NCBI RefSeq assembly: GCF_954871325.1
Contig: NC_088777.1
Coordinates: 37,363,366 to 37,427,365 of the forward strand
Length of the DNA: 64,000 nucleotides
Direction: 5' to 3'
Origin: Gordionus sp. m RMFG-2023
Taxonomy: Eukaryota; Nematomorpha; Gordioida; Chordodea; Parachordodidae
The notes beneath the pieces are model-generated. The model searched no databases and was not told the DNA's origin. It was given only the letters and a program-made list of their open reading frames with translations. This document shows positions 1-11,830 of this stretch, in pieces. A program made the translations under genes and the position numbers. Every line of letters begins with the position of its first letter. Positions within the stretch are counted from its first letter, which is position 1.

Positions 1-3000
1 TATTTATAGGGCACGCTACCAATCTCATCCAATCCTTAGAATCCGCCAATAGACAATATAGAGAATTGGTGACAGAATATAACTCTTTTATTCTTCCTTT
101 TTTTTGTAATATGTTTTAGGATATAAGACTTTCTTCAACTAATATTGTTTATTGTTAGTTTTCATGAAAAAAAAACAAAGGTATGCATGCTGATAAGGAA
201 ATAATTAAAAAGTGTTAATAAGTTAGGTATGAGATTTCTATTTTTTTTATTACTATTACAATTTTTACGGAAAATATAATTTACCAATTAGATTTTTCAA
301 TATCGCAATATCTTAAATATAATTTTGTTGGAAATTCATTGTCACAATCATTTTATAACTCGCAAATATTGTTATATTTGAGTTTATTAAAATAATTATA
401 TTTTTATTAATAAATTATTAATTTTTGAGTTTCAAAATTTTATTAAAATAATTTAAATTGTAAGCATGTTTTTAGGGTATTTTTGGCCTTTTTTACTTTA
501 TTTTACGTCTAGATTTTTCTCAACTAATTTATTGTCAGTTTTCATGATAAAAATAAAAGTACTATGGTAAATGTATAATTAGATATGATACGTACATAAG
601 ATAACCTTTAATGATTTATTTTATTCTGCGAAGATTTTAAAATCTCTAAAAATATTCATAAAAAATTGTTTTCATAAAAACTTACCAGATGAAACAAGTT
701 GACGAGTATATGGCTTACAGAAAGTTACCCAGAACCCTTAGAATGAAGATTCAGGATTATTTTGAGCATAAATATCATGGAAAAATGTTTAATGAAAATA
801 TAATTTTACGAGAACTATCGGACACTTTGAGACAAGTTAACATCATTATTATTTAAAATTCACTTTGGAATTATATTACTATAGGGAAATTAAATGTTTT
901 AATATTTTTAGATTATAATCATTTTGTGTAATTCAGTAATACCGCATGAGATAAGTAATTATGGATATATTTTCAATATAATGATATCTTTTTTTCTACA
1001 CATCTCCTCTCCCCCTTCTAAAAATTAACAGGCCGTTATTAACTATAATTGTCGGGATTTGGTAGCATCTGTGCCGTTTTTCGCGAATGCCGACAATAAT
1101 TTCGTGAACGCCATCGTTTGTAATTTGGACTACGAAGTTTTTCAACCGGGAGATGTTATCATAAATGAAGGTGCAATAGGCGATAAAATGTATTTCATAC
1201 AAGAAGGAGTGGTAGATGTTATATCTGGCAACGAAGTCAAGACATCCCTCTCCGAAGGATCATATTTTGGAGGTTCCTTTTAATAAATTATGTGCAACAC
1301 CACTGTTTAAATTTTTTTTTGATAGGAGGGATTATTCATTACTTTTTAGTATCAATTTAATTGCATTGAAATTTTACCCAAATGAATTTAGTTTCAGTAA
1401 ATGCCGTCAACGTCAATTTCTTTCATTTTTGCCTTTTGTCAATAGATTTAGACTATTTATGGTTACGATGTAAAAGAATTAATATATCGATAAAAACCAA
1501 TGTAGAGGCAGTTAGATGGTTACCTTAACTGCTTTTACTTCCATAGGCATAGTGAGTGTTAGGAGGAAATTTATCATAAGGTCTAAATATTTACTTTGAA
1601 ATATTTCTTAAAAATTAAAATAATAATTTTTTTTATTACTTATAATTAAATCATGATAATTTATAAATTATTTATTTTAGGGGATTGGAGAGTGGAAGGT
1701 GGGGGGGGGCTAAGGAGTAAACTTTTATTTGTTAAATCTTTACTACATGATTTCCTTTTTTAGTCTAAAAATATTTTTAAGGGCAACCTGACTAGTATAT
1801 AAAAAAATTATAAAAAAAGGTTCATTTTTATTGATTATATTGGCCTAATACATGTCACGCATGAATATGAATTATGTTACAATATTTTACAATAAAATGA
1901 TTGAATATATTATAAATTGGTATAAAATAGTAAGATATCTTTTTATTGGAATGGAAACAATGGGTAATTAATATTTTTAGCATTTCACTTTTGTAGTTTA
2001 CCTTTATAGAGTGTATTTTTGCATTTTTGCCACATTTTCACCGATTCATACAAATATTCTGCGAACATCGAAAAATGTAGAGGTGATAGCTCATACTAGA
2101 TCTTCTTAAATCCGCTGCGTTTTCTGATTTTTTTTTAAATAATGGATTTCTTTTGTTAGTGATGGCAGCGCCAGTGTCATGACTGAGAAGAAATTCTGTG
2201 TATCAAATCACCTTTCTACATCAAACGATCATACTTCGGTATTGTTTAAATCACCGTTTAAAATTAACTGGGTTCGATGCAATAATAAAAGATGTTACAG
2301 ACGTTAAACACTTTAAAACCTTAATTGACACAATATATGGTTTATATAGCCAGTCTAAGAAAAAGCAAAAGGCATTAGATCAAATAGTATCTGAAGCTGA
2401 AGAAAGGTACTTGATGTACGATAGATGTATAGCAGCCTTTGGAATAACTATAAGACCTTATACGCATTTCAAAAATTTAGCGAATTCTAGCAACAGTGCA
2501 AAATTTAACAACCTGTTCACCTGTTTAGAAAGATGTGAATTCTTTTCAGATCTTACCTTGATGTATGATGTTCTATTTAAATTATTAAATCTATCTTTAA
2601 GACTTCAAACAAGAACAATCAGTTTTCCTAGTCTGAAAAATTAATAAAGTGAACGATTCGTATTCTAAGATCGTGTCTATCAGGTTCTAATTCTCGTTTA
2701 TAATTTATAAATTAATGTTTATTTATAAGGTTAACCATCATATTGAAAACAATATAAATTTATTTTTTAAAATAGCTCTCCTGTAAATTACAAAAAAATG
2801 GGAATAGAATAATCTCTCAGGCGATGATCCCTAAAGGAGAACATATGAAAATATCTCGAGAAGCTAAAGGAAACAAGGCGGATATTAGCGAAAATAAATT
2901 TATTTCTGCCTTAATACCCAATGTTCAATAAGCTAATAGATTCCAATTCTGATATTTTTAGTAATTAAAGATACTATATTAAATTATACCGTTTTTAGTA

Positions 3001-5422
3001 GTGTTGTTAAACGGCTCGTTTTGAGCCGATTATTAAAAACGGCTAACTTAATATTACATTCAGAAAAATATTGCGCAAGCCTGAAGATTTTGCTCATAAA
3101 AGGAACAAAGGTTTAGACATATATACCCGAAATCTCGAGGCCTAGGCAATATTTTCCTGGCTAAAATATTGAGTTAGCCGTTTTGAAGAATCGGCTCAAA
3201 ACGAGCCGATTAACAACACTAGTTTTTAGCTATCTTATCTGATATGGAATATTTAGAAAAAGATAACTGGCTGACAGACCCTCACTTTTGTTAAAGGGAA
3301 GAGTAAATTAAACAAATTTATATCACTGAAGCGCGGTGTGGATTTCGCAATAAATGGAATGAGGAAATATATTGATGATAGATTTTGAAGAGTTTAATAA
3401 TTGTATTAAAAATTTGTGTAGTCTTACTGAATGTGGTTACGGCCTTTACCATATAAATGTCATTTTGACGGATTTGTTTGCAAGTCTTATGGTAAAACAT
3501 ATTTCTAATTATAGATGATAAACATTAACGGGTCTCCTCTCAGAAATCTTCTACGATAATCAATCAAGGAAACGCGAGGTTAATATTATTTAAAATATTG
3601 AAAAGATTTTCTATGGCCAATATGTTTTTTCCATCTTATTTTAATCCATTCCGATTTAGGCATTATATAATTATGAAATTCATTCTAAAAAAATACCTCA
3701 TTTTTTACTCAAAATATATATTTTTTGTAATATATTTCAATTTTTATATAACTTTATAAATAGCCATTTGATATAATATAAATATAATGTATTTTATATG
3801 AAATGCTTCGATATAAACTATTAAAAAAAATAAATAAAAAATTTTAAATTCTTGGGGGGGGGAATACTTGCCTTTATTTTTTGCCTATTTTAGCGTGCCT
3901 ATTTTTTAGAGTAATAGCGTGCCCAACGCCACAAATTTTAGACCACAACACTGATTACGACAAGGTATGAAGGAGACGATCACTTTTATAATAAATTTGT
4001 TAGTCAAGGACATTATTATCGTCTATATTATGGATCTTCCATTTTTAATTATTTTCGAGGGATAAGTAAAAAAAGTTTCATTTAATCTTCGAGGGATAAG
4101 TAAAATAAGTTTAATTTTATATTATTCCTCATTTAATAATAATAGAAATGAAATGCTTAAAGACATTAACTCGAACCCCCCCCCCCCTCCTCCCCCACCG
4201 TCAGCTTAATTTCTGAAAAGATATCCGTTGTAAATTTGTCATACGCGCCCATGCAATATTTTCTAAATCACACTTAATTATTATTTTTTAAAGATAAACA
4301 TATTTCGATCAACTGAATGGTATATACACTTCTTAGAAATAAATACATTTTTCTTTGTATTTATTTTAATTAGTACATATTAAGTACTTAAATAATTAAC
4401 CTTTCATTAATATTAGGTATTAACTTTATTTTGTTTCAACGTTAAAAATAAAATAAGAAATATGCCTAATGACTTCTGATCAAAAGAGGCAGGCCACTAT
4501 ACAAGCCGCAACGTATTGCCACCTCTTCTCGCTTTCGCGAAAACATTTCGACCAGGTACTAGAGTTTTACCCCATGATGAGGAAAACTATGGAAAGCATC
4601 GCGGCCGAACGACTCACCAAAATAGGTAGAGACCCTAGTATAGTCAGCCCTAAAGAAGATCTTTCCAGTTACATGGAAACTGTTCAAGAAGTTTTGAAAG
4701 CCAAAGAAAAAGAAGTTTTGATGCTGCAAAGAAAGCAGCAAGAAAGTAAATCTTGCAAATCTATGTTCGCTCACACCTTGACAGACCCTTTCATATACAC
4801 AGCTATAGGGGGTAACCATACCATGGATGATGAAATATACGATGTAACTAATAGTATGAATGACAACAGGATGGTTCAACCTATAAGCAGAAGCCATAGT
4901 TATTCAAATTATTCCAACTATATAAGTTCTCATTTCAAAAAGCGACGAAGTAAAGATGAAAACTCCGATATTTTGACACCCATATCCACAACACACGAGA
5001 AAGATAAAACTTTGACCCTCGAAGACAACATACAACATAACAATTTTCCTGGATATACTGATGATAATACAGATCATGTAATCAATGACACATCTAAAAA
5101 ATGCTCTCCAAGCTCTATACCATGGTCGTCTGGATTGAATAATCTATTAAATGTGGCCCAAGCCTTATCGAGTAAACGAAAATCAATTTCTAGCATACAA
5201 CCTCAACAATCAACAATTAAGGAAATCCCAGATAGCGATGAAAAACTTTCTAGTCATTACGGAATTATGGATCAAGGCAAAGATTCTCTAGAAAAATTAT
5301 CTATGAATAATTTAAAATCGGATTGTGGTATTGAAATAACTTTTACACCTCCTAGTCAAGAAGATCTTGAAAAAATTAACAAAACCAATATTTTAAATAA
5401 TAGTTTCGTAACAAATTTGTAA
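1..5422 (+). CDS. HCN: HCN/Ih hyperpolarization-activated cyclic-nucleotide-gated channel, 3' part (4 exons)
   Basis: Partial gene; the transmembrane and pore exons lie left of the window. Exons read as 1-68, 689-835, 1032-1272 and 4458-5422, with GT-AG junctions and consistent phases (0, 0, 1). Exon 1 gives [12 protein letters not shown], the C-linker start after S6. Exon 2 continues the C-linker ([20 protein letters not shown]). Exon 3 holds [15 protein letters not shown] and the beta-roll of the cyclic-nucleotide-binding domain ([27 protein letters not shown]). Exon 4 completes it ([37 protein letters not shown]), then runs through a short Lys/Glu-rich helix into a Ser/Asn-rich tail of about 200 residues without recognisable domains. 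In this family the domain binds cAMP and eases opening of a tetrameric plasma-membrane cation channel. At the phosphate-contact site, where mammalian HCN2 has Arg-Thr, this protein reads Arg-Gln. The 3.2-kb third intron has collected a hAT fossil and a hAT MITE. The exon order looks intact, so the gene is probably active. Confidence 0.95.
69..688 (+). other. HCN intron, 620 bp, no gene seen
   Basis: AT-rich intron between C-linker exons. The only structure noticed is a loosely repeated word of about 40 bp containing CAACTAAT and AGTTTTCATGA, near 137-172 and again near 517-552. Confidence 0.7.
2198..2644 (+). pseudogene. hAT transposase fossil (KIAA1586/ZBED-like group) inside an HCN intron
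   Basis: An open frame of 148 codons resembles the middle of hAT-derived proteins of the KIAA1586/ZNF862 group. It has NHRLKL near the start, a [20 protein letters not shown] segment, then [17 protein letters not shown] and [20 protein letters not shown]. These match the family pattern in which an LxHRL segment is followed by LMYDxLxELxxLSLxLQ. The catalytic ends and the C-terminal dimerization domain are not visible nearby, and no terminal repeats were found. It has the same orientation as the host gene but is not in its reading frame, and should be spliced out. It looks like a piece of a DNA transposon that died in the intron. Confidence 0.65.
2999..3221. mobile_element. hAT MITE with perfect 8-bp target duplication
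   Basis: A 223-bp non-coding element. It starts TAGTGTTGTTAAACGGCTCG and ends with the inverted counterpart GAGCCGATTAACAACACTA; about 55 bp at each end pair with each other. Both ends also contain an inner palindrome (CGGCTC, then GTTTT, then GAGCCG). It is flanked by GTTTTTAG at 2991-2998 and at 3222-3229, the 8-bp duplication typical of hAT. Two more, more decayed, copies lie at 11831-12050 and 36829-36969. It sits in the third HCN intron. Confidence 0.92.
3842..3953. other. Possible end of a transposon with GTGCC repeats
   Basis: The stretch ends in CACAACACTG, the reverse complement of a hAT-like terminus CAGTGTTGTG. It carries repeated AGCGTGCC words and a run of nine G. No partner end or target duplication was found, so this is only a suspected fragment. 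Confidence 0.25.
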
Positions 5423-6000
5423 TTACATTCGCTATTAGTTAAATTAAAAAAAAATATATATAATAATATATAATTATAATATCTATATAATAATAAAAAT
5501 GCACTAATGTATGTTCGATAATTAAGATAATTAATTTCTAGACATTAAATGAAAATGAGTTTTTAATAGACAAAAATATTTAATTTATTTACTAAATTAA
5601 AAAATCACCCGTCAAAGAATAATAGGTGAATCAGAAAATTGCCTTGATTTGATAAAATAACTTAGTAAAATCTCTAATCAAATCATGATGGGTGATTCAT
5701 AATCTCAATCTGATAAAATATTTTTGTGACATATATATTGAGTACTTTGAACTAGTATATAGGCGAGTTGCATCATAAAATTGGTCAAAATAAACAAAAC
5801 TACTTAATTTGATTTCATAATCATACTAAATTTATAACGGTATTATCAATGTTGTGGAGATATATTTTAATGCCTTTAATTAAATTTTTTCTTTACCGGC
5901 GCAAGATAGCAAGCATTTTGCTCTATTACGACAGAATTTAAAAATAATACATCATAGAATAGCCTCATCAATGTATTAAAAAAATCCTGAAAATTCATGG
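5423..6000. other. 3' flank of HCN; small inverted repeat, no gene
   Basis: No coding sequence seen. AATAAA at 5492-5497 could be the HCN polyadenylation signal. A short foldback of about 95 bp lies at 5603-5697 (AATCACCCGTC paired with GATGGGTGATT). The rest is AT-rich and featureless. Confidence 0.5.
5492..5497 (+). promoter_or_regulatory. Candidate polyadenylation signal of HCN
   Basis: AATAAA lies 70 bp after the HCN stop codon. In such AT-rich DNA the hexamer also occurs by chance, so position is the only support. Confidence 0.35.
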
Positions 6001-6009
6001 AATTTATAT

Positions 6010-7215
6010 ATTTTAGTTTGAGCTCTATTCAGTGGCTACCATAACGAGCTACTTTCAGTAGAGGGCTTTAGCTCGATGCTTTAAAAAAAATCACCCGCTA
6101 TACTAATTGACGAAGTAGTTCACTACTTCGCAACTTTCAATTTTATATAATAAAATAACGTCTAAAAATTATTAAAATATATTTATAATTAATTTTAAAC
6201 AAATCATTTTATTTGATTTAATTTCGAAATTTTAATTTATTTTAAAAATCTGCATTATAAATCTAGGTTTCAAAATAATTTAAAATGTTGAAGAAAAAGA
6301 TTGATATTGAAGATAATTTTGATACAGATCATATTGACAATAATTTCCTTGAATAATGTACAGAATCACTATTTTCCTTTTCCTGAATTCGCGAAATATT
6401 TTAATCTCGATAAAAGAATTAACACAAGGTATAAATTTTTTGTAAGATCTGCCGGAAGGTTTTATTTAAACAAGATTGGTAACTTCAACGAGGACTTTAA
6501 TCTTTAAAATAAATCAAGCTGCATCTATAATAGTTTTTGAACTAGATGAGTTTATGTGAAAGTTGATTTTCTTGCCCTGGCCATAAGATATTATTCAAGA
6601 GAATTATATCGTAAATTAAAATTTTCAATAAATAATTATTATTAAAATCTCATTTTATTATCAGACTCATCAATTTAATGATAATATTTTATAAATTATT
6701 ATCTGGATGTTAAATGTGCTTAAAATTAACTACTCATCTATTTATATATTTATAAATTTTATCAAAACATTCTCTAAATACTTATTTCAATCTTTTCACA
6801 TTTTAACCAATTTTTAGGGAAATTGATTCGATAGATAAAAAGTTAAAGGGTGGTGACCTGGCCAGTCAACAAACATGGTTCTATGCCACTTAGCCCCTAT
6901 ATAATTTTTATTCTAACTATTACTGTTATAATTTTAGACTGACCATAGCCAGATCAAAAACGCCATCTATAAACGATTTTTTTGAAATAAATAATAATAC
7001 TATTGAAAATCCTCTAGATTATTTTAAATCTAAAAATACTTAAATAAATATTTTTGATAATTTTTTTTATAAAAAATATGTATATTTAAATTTAATACTG
7101 CATTACGCTCAGGTGCTAGTGTTGAACAATTATTTAGTTATAGTTTATACTTTCTGACGTCGCTCTAAAGAAAGAATACAGGTCAAAATAAAATATCTGG
7201 ATAGCTTATATATAA
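6010..7215 (+). pseudogene. Decayed hAT element related to element A
   Basis: At 6940-7200 the + strand reads a degenerate hAT C-terminus: a NDFFEI..NTIENPLDYF segment, INIFDNF, then SGASVEQLFSYS, the decayed dimerization motif (family form SSASVERLFS). The same order of motifs occurs in the transposase of element A (29632-29964), so the two belong to one group. The frame is broken by several shifts. Upstream, 6010-6130 contains CAGTGGCTACC followed by GCTACTTTCAGTAG-type words that could be a worn left end. No target duplication could be read. Confidence 0.55.
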
Positions 7216-7255
7216 TAATTTAAATTTTAAATAGAAAAATCAATTTTTCTAATTT

Positions 7256-7500
7256 AAGGTCGAAAACACATTTTTTACCATAAAAACATTTTATTTTTCA
7301 TAAAATAAACTCTAAATTTTAACAATAAAATAAATATTCAACAAAATTTGATGTATAAATAATAAATTGCAATAGAAAATTAAATTAAATTTTTTATGTA
7401 AAAATCATGTTTCTATTAGTAAATTCCTTATCTTTAAGTTAGGTCGAAAACGAGTTTTTTTAACATAAAAAAATTAATATTTTGCATAAAATTTTATAAA
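7256..7500. repeat. Degenerate direct repeat of about 50 bp
   Basis: The stretch beginning AAGGTCGAAAACACATTTTT near 7256 recurs about 185 bp later near 7438 as TAGGTCGAAAACGAGTTTTT, followed in both copies by TTTT..CATAAAA words. Origin unknown. Confidence 0.4.
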
Positions 7501-7603
7501 ATAAATGTAGTCAGTTCCGTTTATATTTTCTATTATTTTTTATAAATTCAAATCCTTTGATAATTTTTATTAATCCCCTTTATAGATAACCCTTATTATA
7601 AAG

Positions 7604-8733
7604 TTACGAGAAAATTTTCATAAATTCGGAATCATTACAATAACCCAAATTAATTCTATAATAATAAGTTAGTTCTTGGATTCTTTTTGCAATAATATTA
7701 TCAACAAGATCTAGGTTGCCCTCTGTTTCTTCTACAGTCAATAAATTACCATCTCCGCCGATCACTTCAACTTTTTTCGTTAATAAGTAGGCAATTATCA
7801 GCTTTTCAATTTAAAAAATATTCATCTATAAATTATAATTATATATTAAAAGTTAAAAAGAAAAAAGCCATCCTAACATGATATTCTTATTTAATCAGAA
7901 AATTAATTAATAACTGACAAACCTTGTTTATAGAAGGAATTTGAGTACTGTTTCTGTAATGCTCGAGAAGTTTATTTTCATAGATAGATTTAGTATCTGA
8001 TGTTACCTGATAATAAAAATTCAAATTTACTGTATAGAAGTTGAAAAAAATATTTAATGTTAATCTCAGAATCGATTTTTAGTTTTACTACCTTTTTGTC
8101 ATCTCTGGATAATTTTCTCAATTTTTCACCATGCTGATAGGCCACAATGTAGATTGGCGTAATAACTTTTCTCAACCCCCCTAATCAAAAACCCCTACCT
8201 CCTTGCATTCCTAATGACGTTATTGTATCATAACCTCTCCTCCCTCCCCCACCCTTATAGGGCAATTGTAAACTAAGTTTAAATTGTAAGTAGTAAAATA
8301 ATAATTTTTTTTAAATATTAGACCCCATTTTATGGTGTATTATTTTTAAAATAATCCCCATTTTTTTTTAAAACCGGCTTGGACCTCTAAATCTCAAGGT
8401 CGTCTTTTTGCGCGGGATCACTGTTGCATATCTCTAACGAATATAGCATAAATAAAAAATAGTTTATCCCTTAAAAATTAAAAAATTTAATCAAAAGGTA
8501 TACCCAATCTTAGTTTAAAAATAACCTAGAAATTTATTCGACTGATTCAACGTTAAATATAATTTGTTGCAACAAAAAGGATATACTTCTATAGTAATTT
8601 CAAGGGCGGAATTTTTGAATCTAGATTGTAACTTGCTTCTCACATTATTCAGAAGATGTGGTTGTCTCAGGAGTTGTCTACTGGTCATTATTTTTGCCCA
8701 TAATTGAGTATTATATGTGTAAAATTGGATCAT
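7604..8733 (-). CDS. Unrecognised small four-exon gene, 192 residues
   Basis: Four - strand exons join in phase without an internal stop: 8733-8526, 8180-8092, 8006-7923 and 7801-7604, with GT-AG introns of 345, 84 and 121 bp. The product would start MIQFYTYNTQLWAKIMTSRQ and end YYRINLGYCNDSEFMKIFS followed by TAA. It is basic in the first half and has an acidic patch (VEETEGNLDLVD) in the last exon. No signal peptide, obvious membrane segment or family was recognised. The third exon (VTSDTKSIYENKLLEHYRN) vaguely recalls the second half of a LEM domain, but the GP before it is missing, so this is not a call. Intron 1 contains a suspected hAT end at about 8432 (CAGTGATCCCGCGC on the - strand). 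The gene converges with HCN. The consistent phases argue for a real gene; transcript evidence is lacking. Confidence 0.45.
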
Positions 8734-9117
8734 TGATTTATTTCTATATTTTTTTCGTTTTAATATCTATTTTTTAGTTTCGAAATTATCATATTAACTA
8801 GAACTTAAAATGTTTTGTTCGTTTTTACGATAAATTATGAAAATCAATTATATTTTACAAATTCCAAGAAAGGACTAATTCTTCATACCCCGTGGTATTT
8901 CCTGCTTTAATCAAATTGCACATTTCCCGAGTACCTATGTTATTTTAATATTTTGATGATTTATTTCAAGAAATAAAAATAGGCTAGAAATTAAGGAAGT
9001 ATTTTTAAAAAAATTGAATCACATCCATCATTTAATAATTTGCTACAGAACATTTTCATATATTAGTAATAATTTACTTAACAAAATTGTTTAACTTGCT
9101 GTAATTAAGGTAAAAAT
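8734..9117. other. AT-rich spacer, nothing recognised
   Basis: No open frame, repeat or RNA gene seen. This would contain the promoter of the small - strand gene if that gene is real, but no TATA-like box stands out from the AT-rich background. Confidence 0.5.
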
Positions 9118-10051
9118 CAGGGCTGTGAACCCTCCTTCTAAAAAAAGGGTGCAAGTTTGGATTGGCCTAGGTTCAGGGTTCCTGGTCCAGAAATAATTAC
9201 AATTATAAATTTAGCAAAAATAACAGAAATCTCAGTTTTATATATATATAATTTTATTAAAATTAAAAAATATATTTTTAACGCCTAACTTTGACTGCAT
9301 TTGCAACTTGCATAATAAAGCTATTTTACCAATGTTCTTTTCTTAGGTACCTTTAACTTAATAATTCAACAAACAAAAATATATATTCCTAAAATATATA
9401 TTATATTATATAGTATCTATTATTAAAATAAAGTTATAAAATACTGGTAAAATTTTAAAATTTTTACATAAAATGGAGTGCTCTAAAATATAATAAAAAA
9501 AGGATTCCTCGCAAAATAATTTACACTAAAAATGCTTTTTTTTAAGATTAAGAAAACTATTTTATTAAATTTAAATGAAGAATTACATTGTGTTGCTATT
9601 ATCTATAATTTCAACTTTATAGAATATAAAATAAAATGAAATAAGTTAGTAAAAATCGCATCATTCGAATATTATAATTATTATAAATTTTTTTGAATAA
9701 ATCCTATTCAATTTATTTTTAAAAACATTAATTGACATTCATTCACTAGAGAATATTAAAATTATAATTATCATACTCATTATAATTACGAAAATAATGG
9801 AAATCAATTGTTAAAAATAAATAAAAATTATTACTATAAAAGAAATATATCAAAAAATAAAAAAATTATCTTATGTTTTAAATAATTTGCATGTTTTTTT
9901 ATATTTAATTTTAATATAGTTTTCTATATATGTTATTTTTAATATATTATTTTTAAATAAATAAATATTTAATTAAAAAAAAGTCAACCCTGAATCTAAA
10001 TTAAAAAAAAGGGTTCGGGTTTTGGTTCAGTAAAATATTGACATAGCCCTG
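9118..10051. mobile_element. Non-autonomous hAT element, 934 bp
   Basis: It begins CAGGGCTGTGAACCC and ends TTGACATAGCCCTG, an imperfect inverted pair. Flanks are GTAAAAAT at 9110-9117 and GTGAAAAT at 10052-10059, an 8-bp duplication with one mismatch. GGTTC/GAACC words are concentrated near both ends (for example GGTTCAGGG and GGGTTCGGGTTTTGG). The interior is AT-rich with no coding capacity. Confidence 0.82.
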
Positions 10052-10059
10052 GTGAAAAT

Positions 10060-11690
10060 AACATTTAGATAAAATTATTTTAAAAAATTCACAGCAAATT
10101 AAATAATTTTTTAGAAAGTTGTTACAAATATATGGAAATTTTTTATATAGTATTATATTATTCTGTATTTATTATATTTCATATAAATATGAAAAAAAAA
10201 TTGACAATAGATAATCAGCACTTTAATTTTTAAGAGTTTTTTTTGAAAATTTAATCCTTTTAACATGATTAAGTCATCGCTTATATGTTATTAGATAATT
10301 ATGGAGACAAAATTATTATTGTTCTTCTATCTACTTTTTTTTGAAACAATTTAAGAATTACCTTCTCCAACCCCCCCCCCCCCCCTCCCTTTTCCTTGTG
10401 CTTCAAGAAAAAATTATATTTTAATTAGTTATATTTTTGCCATATCTAGATGGACCCAAAACCGTCTTATATAAATTTAATTTAGATGTTGCAATTCACA
10501 CCTATTATCGTTTTAAAAAAATTGACATACTTTCATTTCGCATTGCATACTCTTTCGAATAGAATCAGTAGAAAGGAAATCATGAAATTAAATGTTAATG
10601 GCATCTTTTAATATTTTATTTATTACTATTATTAGGAATAAATTATGAAAGTAATTTCTATATAAATATTAAAAAATTTTTTTATCTTAAATCGAAGTTA
10701 TTTTTATAAGAAAGGTAGCCAAATAATTAAAATAGAAATTTGATAGGAAAAATTTTTTAGAAGCCTTTACAAAACTAAAAATAAGCAAAGTTAAATATTT
10801 ATCATTTTTAAAAAGTCAAAGTTATCTCTTAAAATATTTTTAAAAAATTAAAACTCCATTCTGATAAAATTAGCAAATATCATTATGGCAATTAATAAAC
10901 AAATAAACATTTGAAAAATTTTAAAGGAGGATTTTTTTTGGGATTTTTACACATGGCTGAATTGTTGCTTGGATATTTAAAAAAAAATCACACATTGGCC
11001 AAACTTCTAAACATCTTGTATTAGAAAGAAACAGGAAATATAACATTAATTATTTTGTTATTTTTATTAAAATGAAAAAAAAAATTTCTCAACGTTTGGC
11101 AATAAGTTATATATATATGGATTGTTTATCTTAACCACCTGACATTATCATATTGACAACTAGTCATGCTATTACCCATTGGAAGGATATAGAATTTAGT
11201 GATAATCTTCCTGATGCAACAGGAGAAATTGAAATACAATTTGCGATATGATTAGAATATAATAAATAGTAATAAAAACTAGAAGATTACATCTTTTTTT
11301 CTCAACGCAAAAATGTTATCTTTTATTATTTCGTCAGAAGTTCTGCATAATTGTTCGACTATTTTTCTTGATGAAATCTCTAATTTTTTTTATAGTTGAC
11401 TAACTGAAAATTTATACAAATTTATTTAATAGAATTTCTGATTATATATTCCAAAGCCAAAAGGATTTATGAGAATGTGAATGTTTAGTATGTATCGCTA
11501 TCTTACATAAAAACGAATATTCTGATTAAATAATCTAGATTTATCCATACCTCAAAAACCGCCTTAAACAAAATTTAGAACATAGAGAAAAGTTATTTTA
11601 GTTTTGATTTGCTGATGCCATATGAAGCCAAAGAAGATTTGCGACAGAGAAAATAGTATACTTATGCTTAAAAATAGTGAAGATCACGAG
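10060..11690. other. AT-rich spacer without a supported gene
   Basis: Contains a run of 15 C at 10371-10385. A short protein-like stretch lies on the + strand near 11160-11250 (HAITHWKDIEFSDNLPDATG), which I could not assign. Nothing else recognised. Confidence 0.5.
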
Positions 11691-11815
11691 TTAAGTTCTA
11701 TTTGGAATCGATTTATAATGAGCGAACCATGGAACCGATTCCAAAACCAAACGGATCGTGAACATACAAAAACCAAACTAAGTCGTGGTCCAAACCGACA
11801 GATTTTTTATGTGTT
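11690..11815. other. CGAACCATG-repeat patch, possible left end of a worn element
   Basis: Contains GCGAACCATGGAACCGATT and CCAAACCGAC words that recur at 14755-14865 (CGAACCATGAAACCGATT, CCAAACCGAAC). The two patches could be the subterminal ends of one old element into which the 12346-14373 hAT later jumped. No terminal repeat or duplication was found. Confidence 0.3.
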
Positions 11816-11830
11816 TGAATACATATATAC

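Noticed and set aside
4559-4897. Open frame on the - strand opposite the last HCN exon
   Set aside because: It is the antisense shadow of a well-supported coding exon and has no family features.
7923-8006. LEM domain in the third-last exon of the small gene
   Set aside because: Only TK(S)xYExKLL is shared; the preceding conserved GP and first helix are not there.
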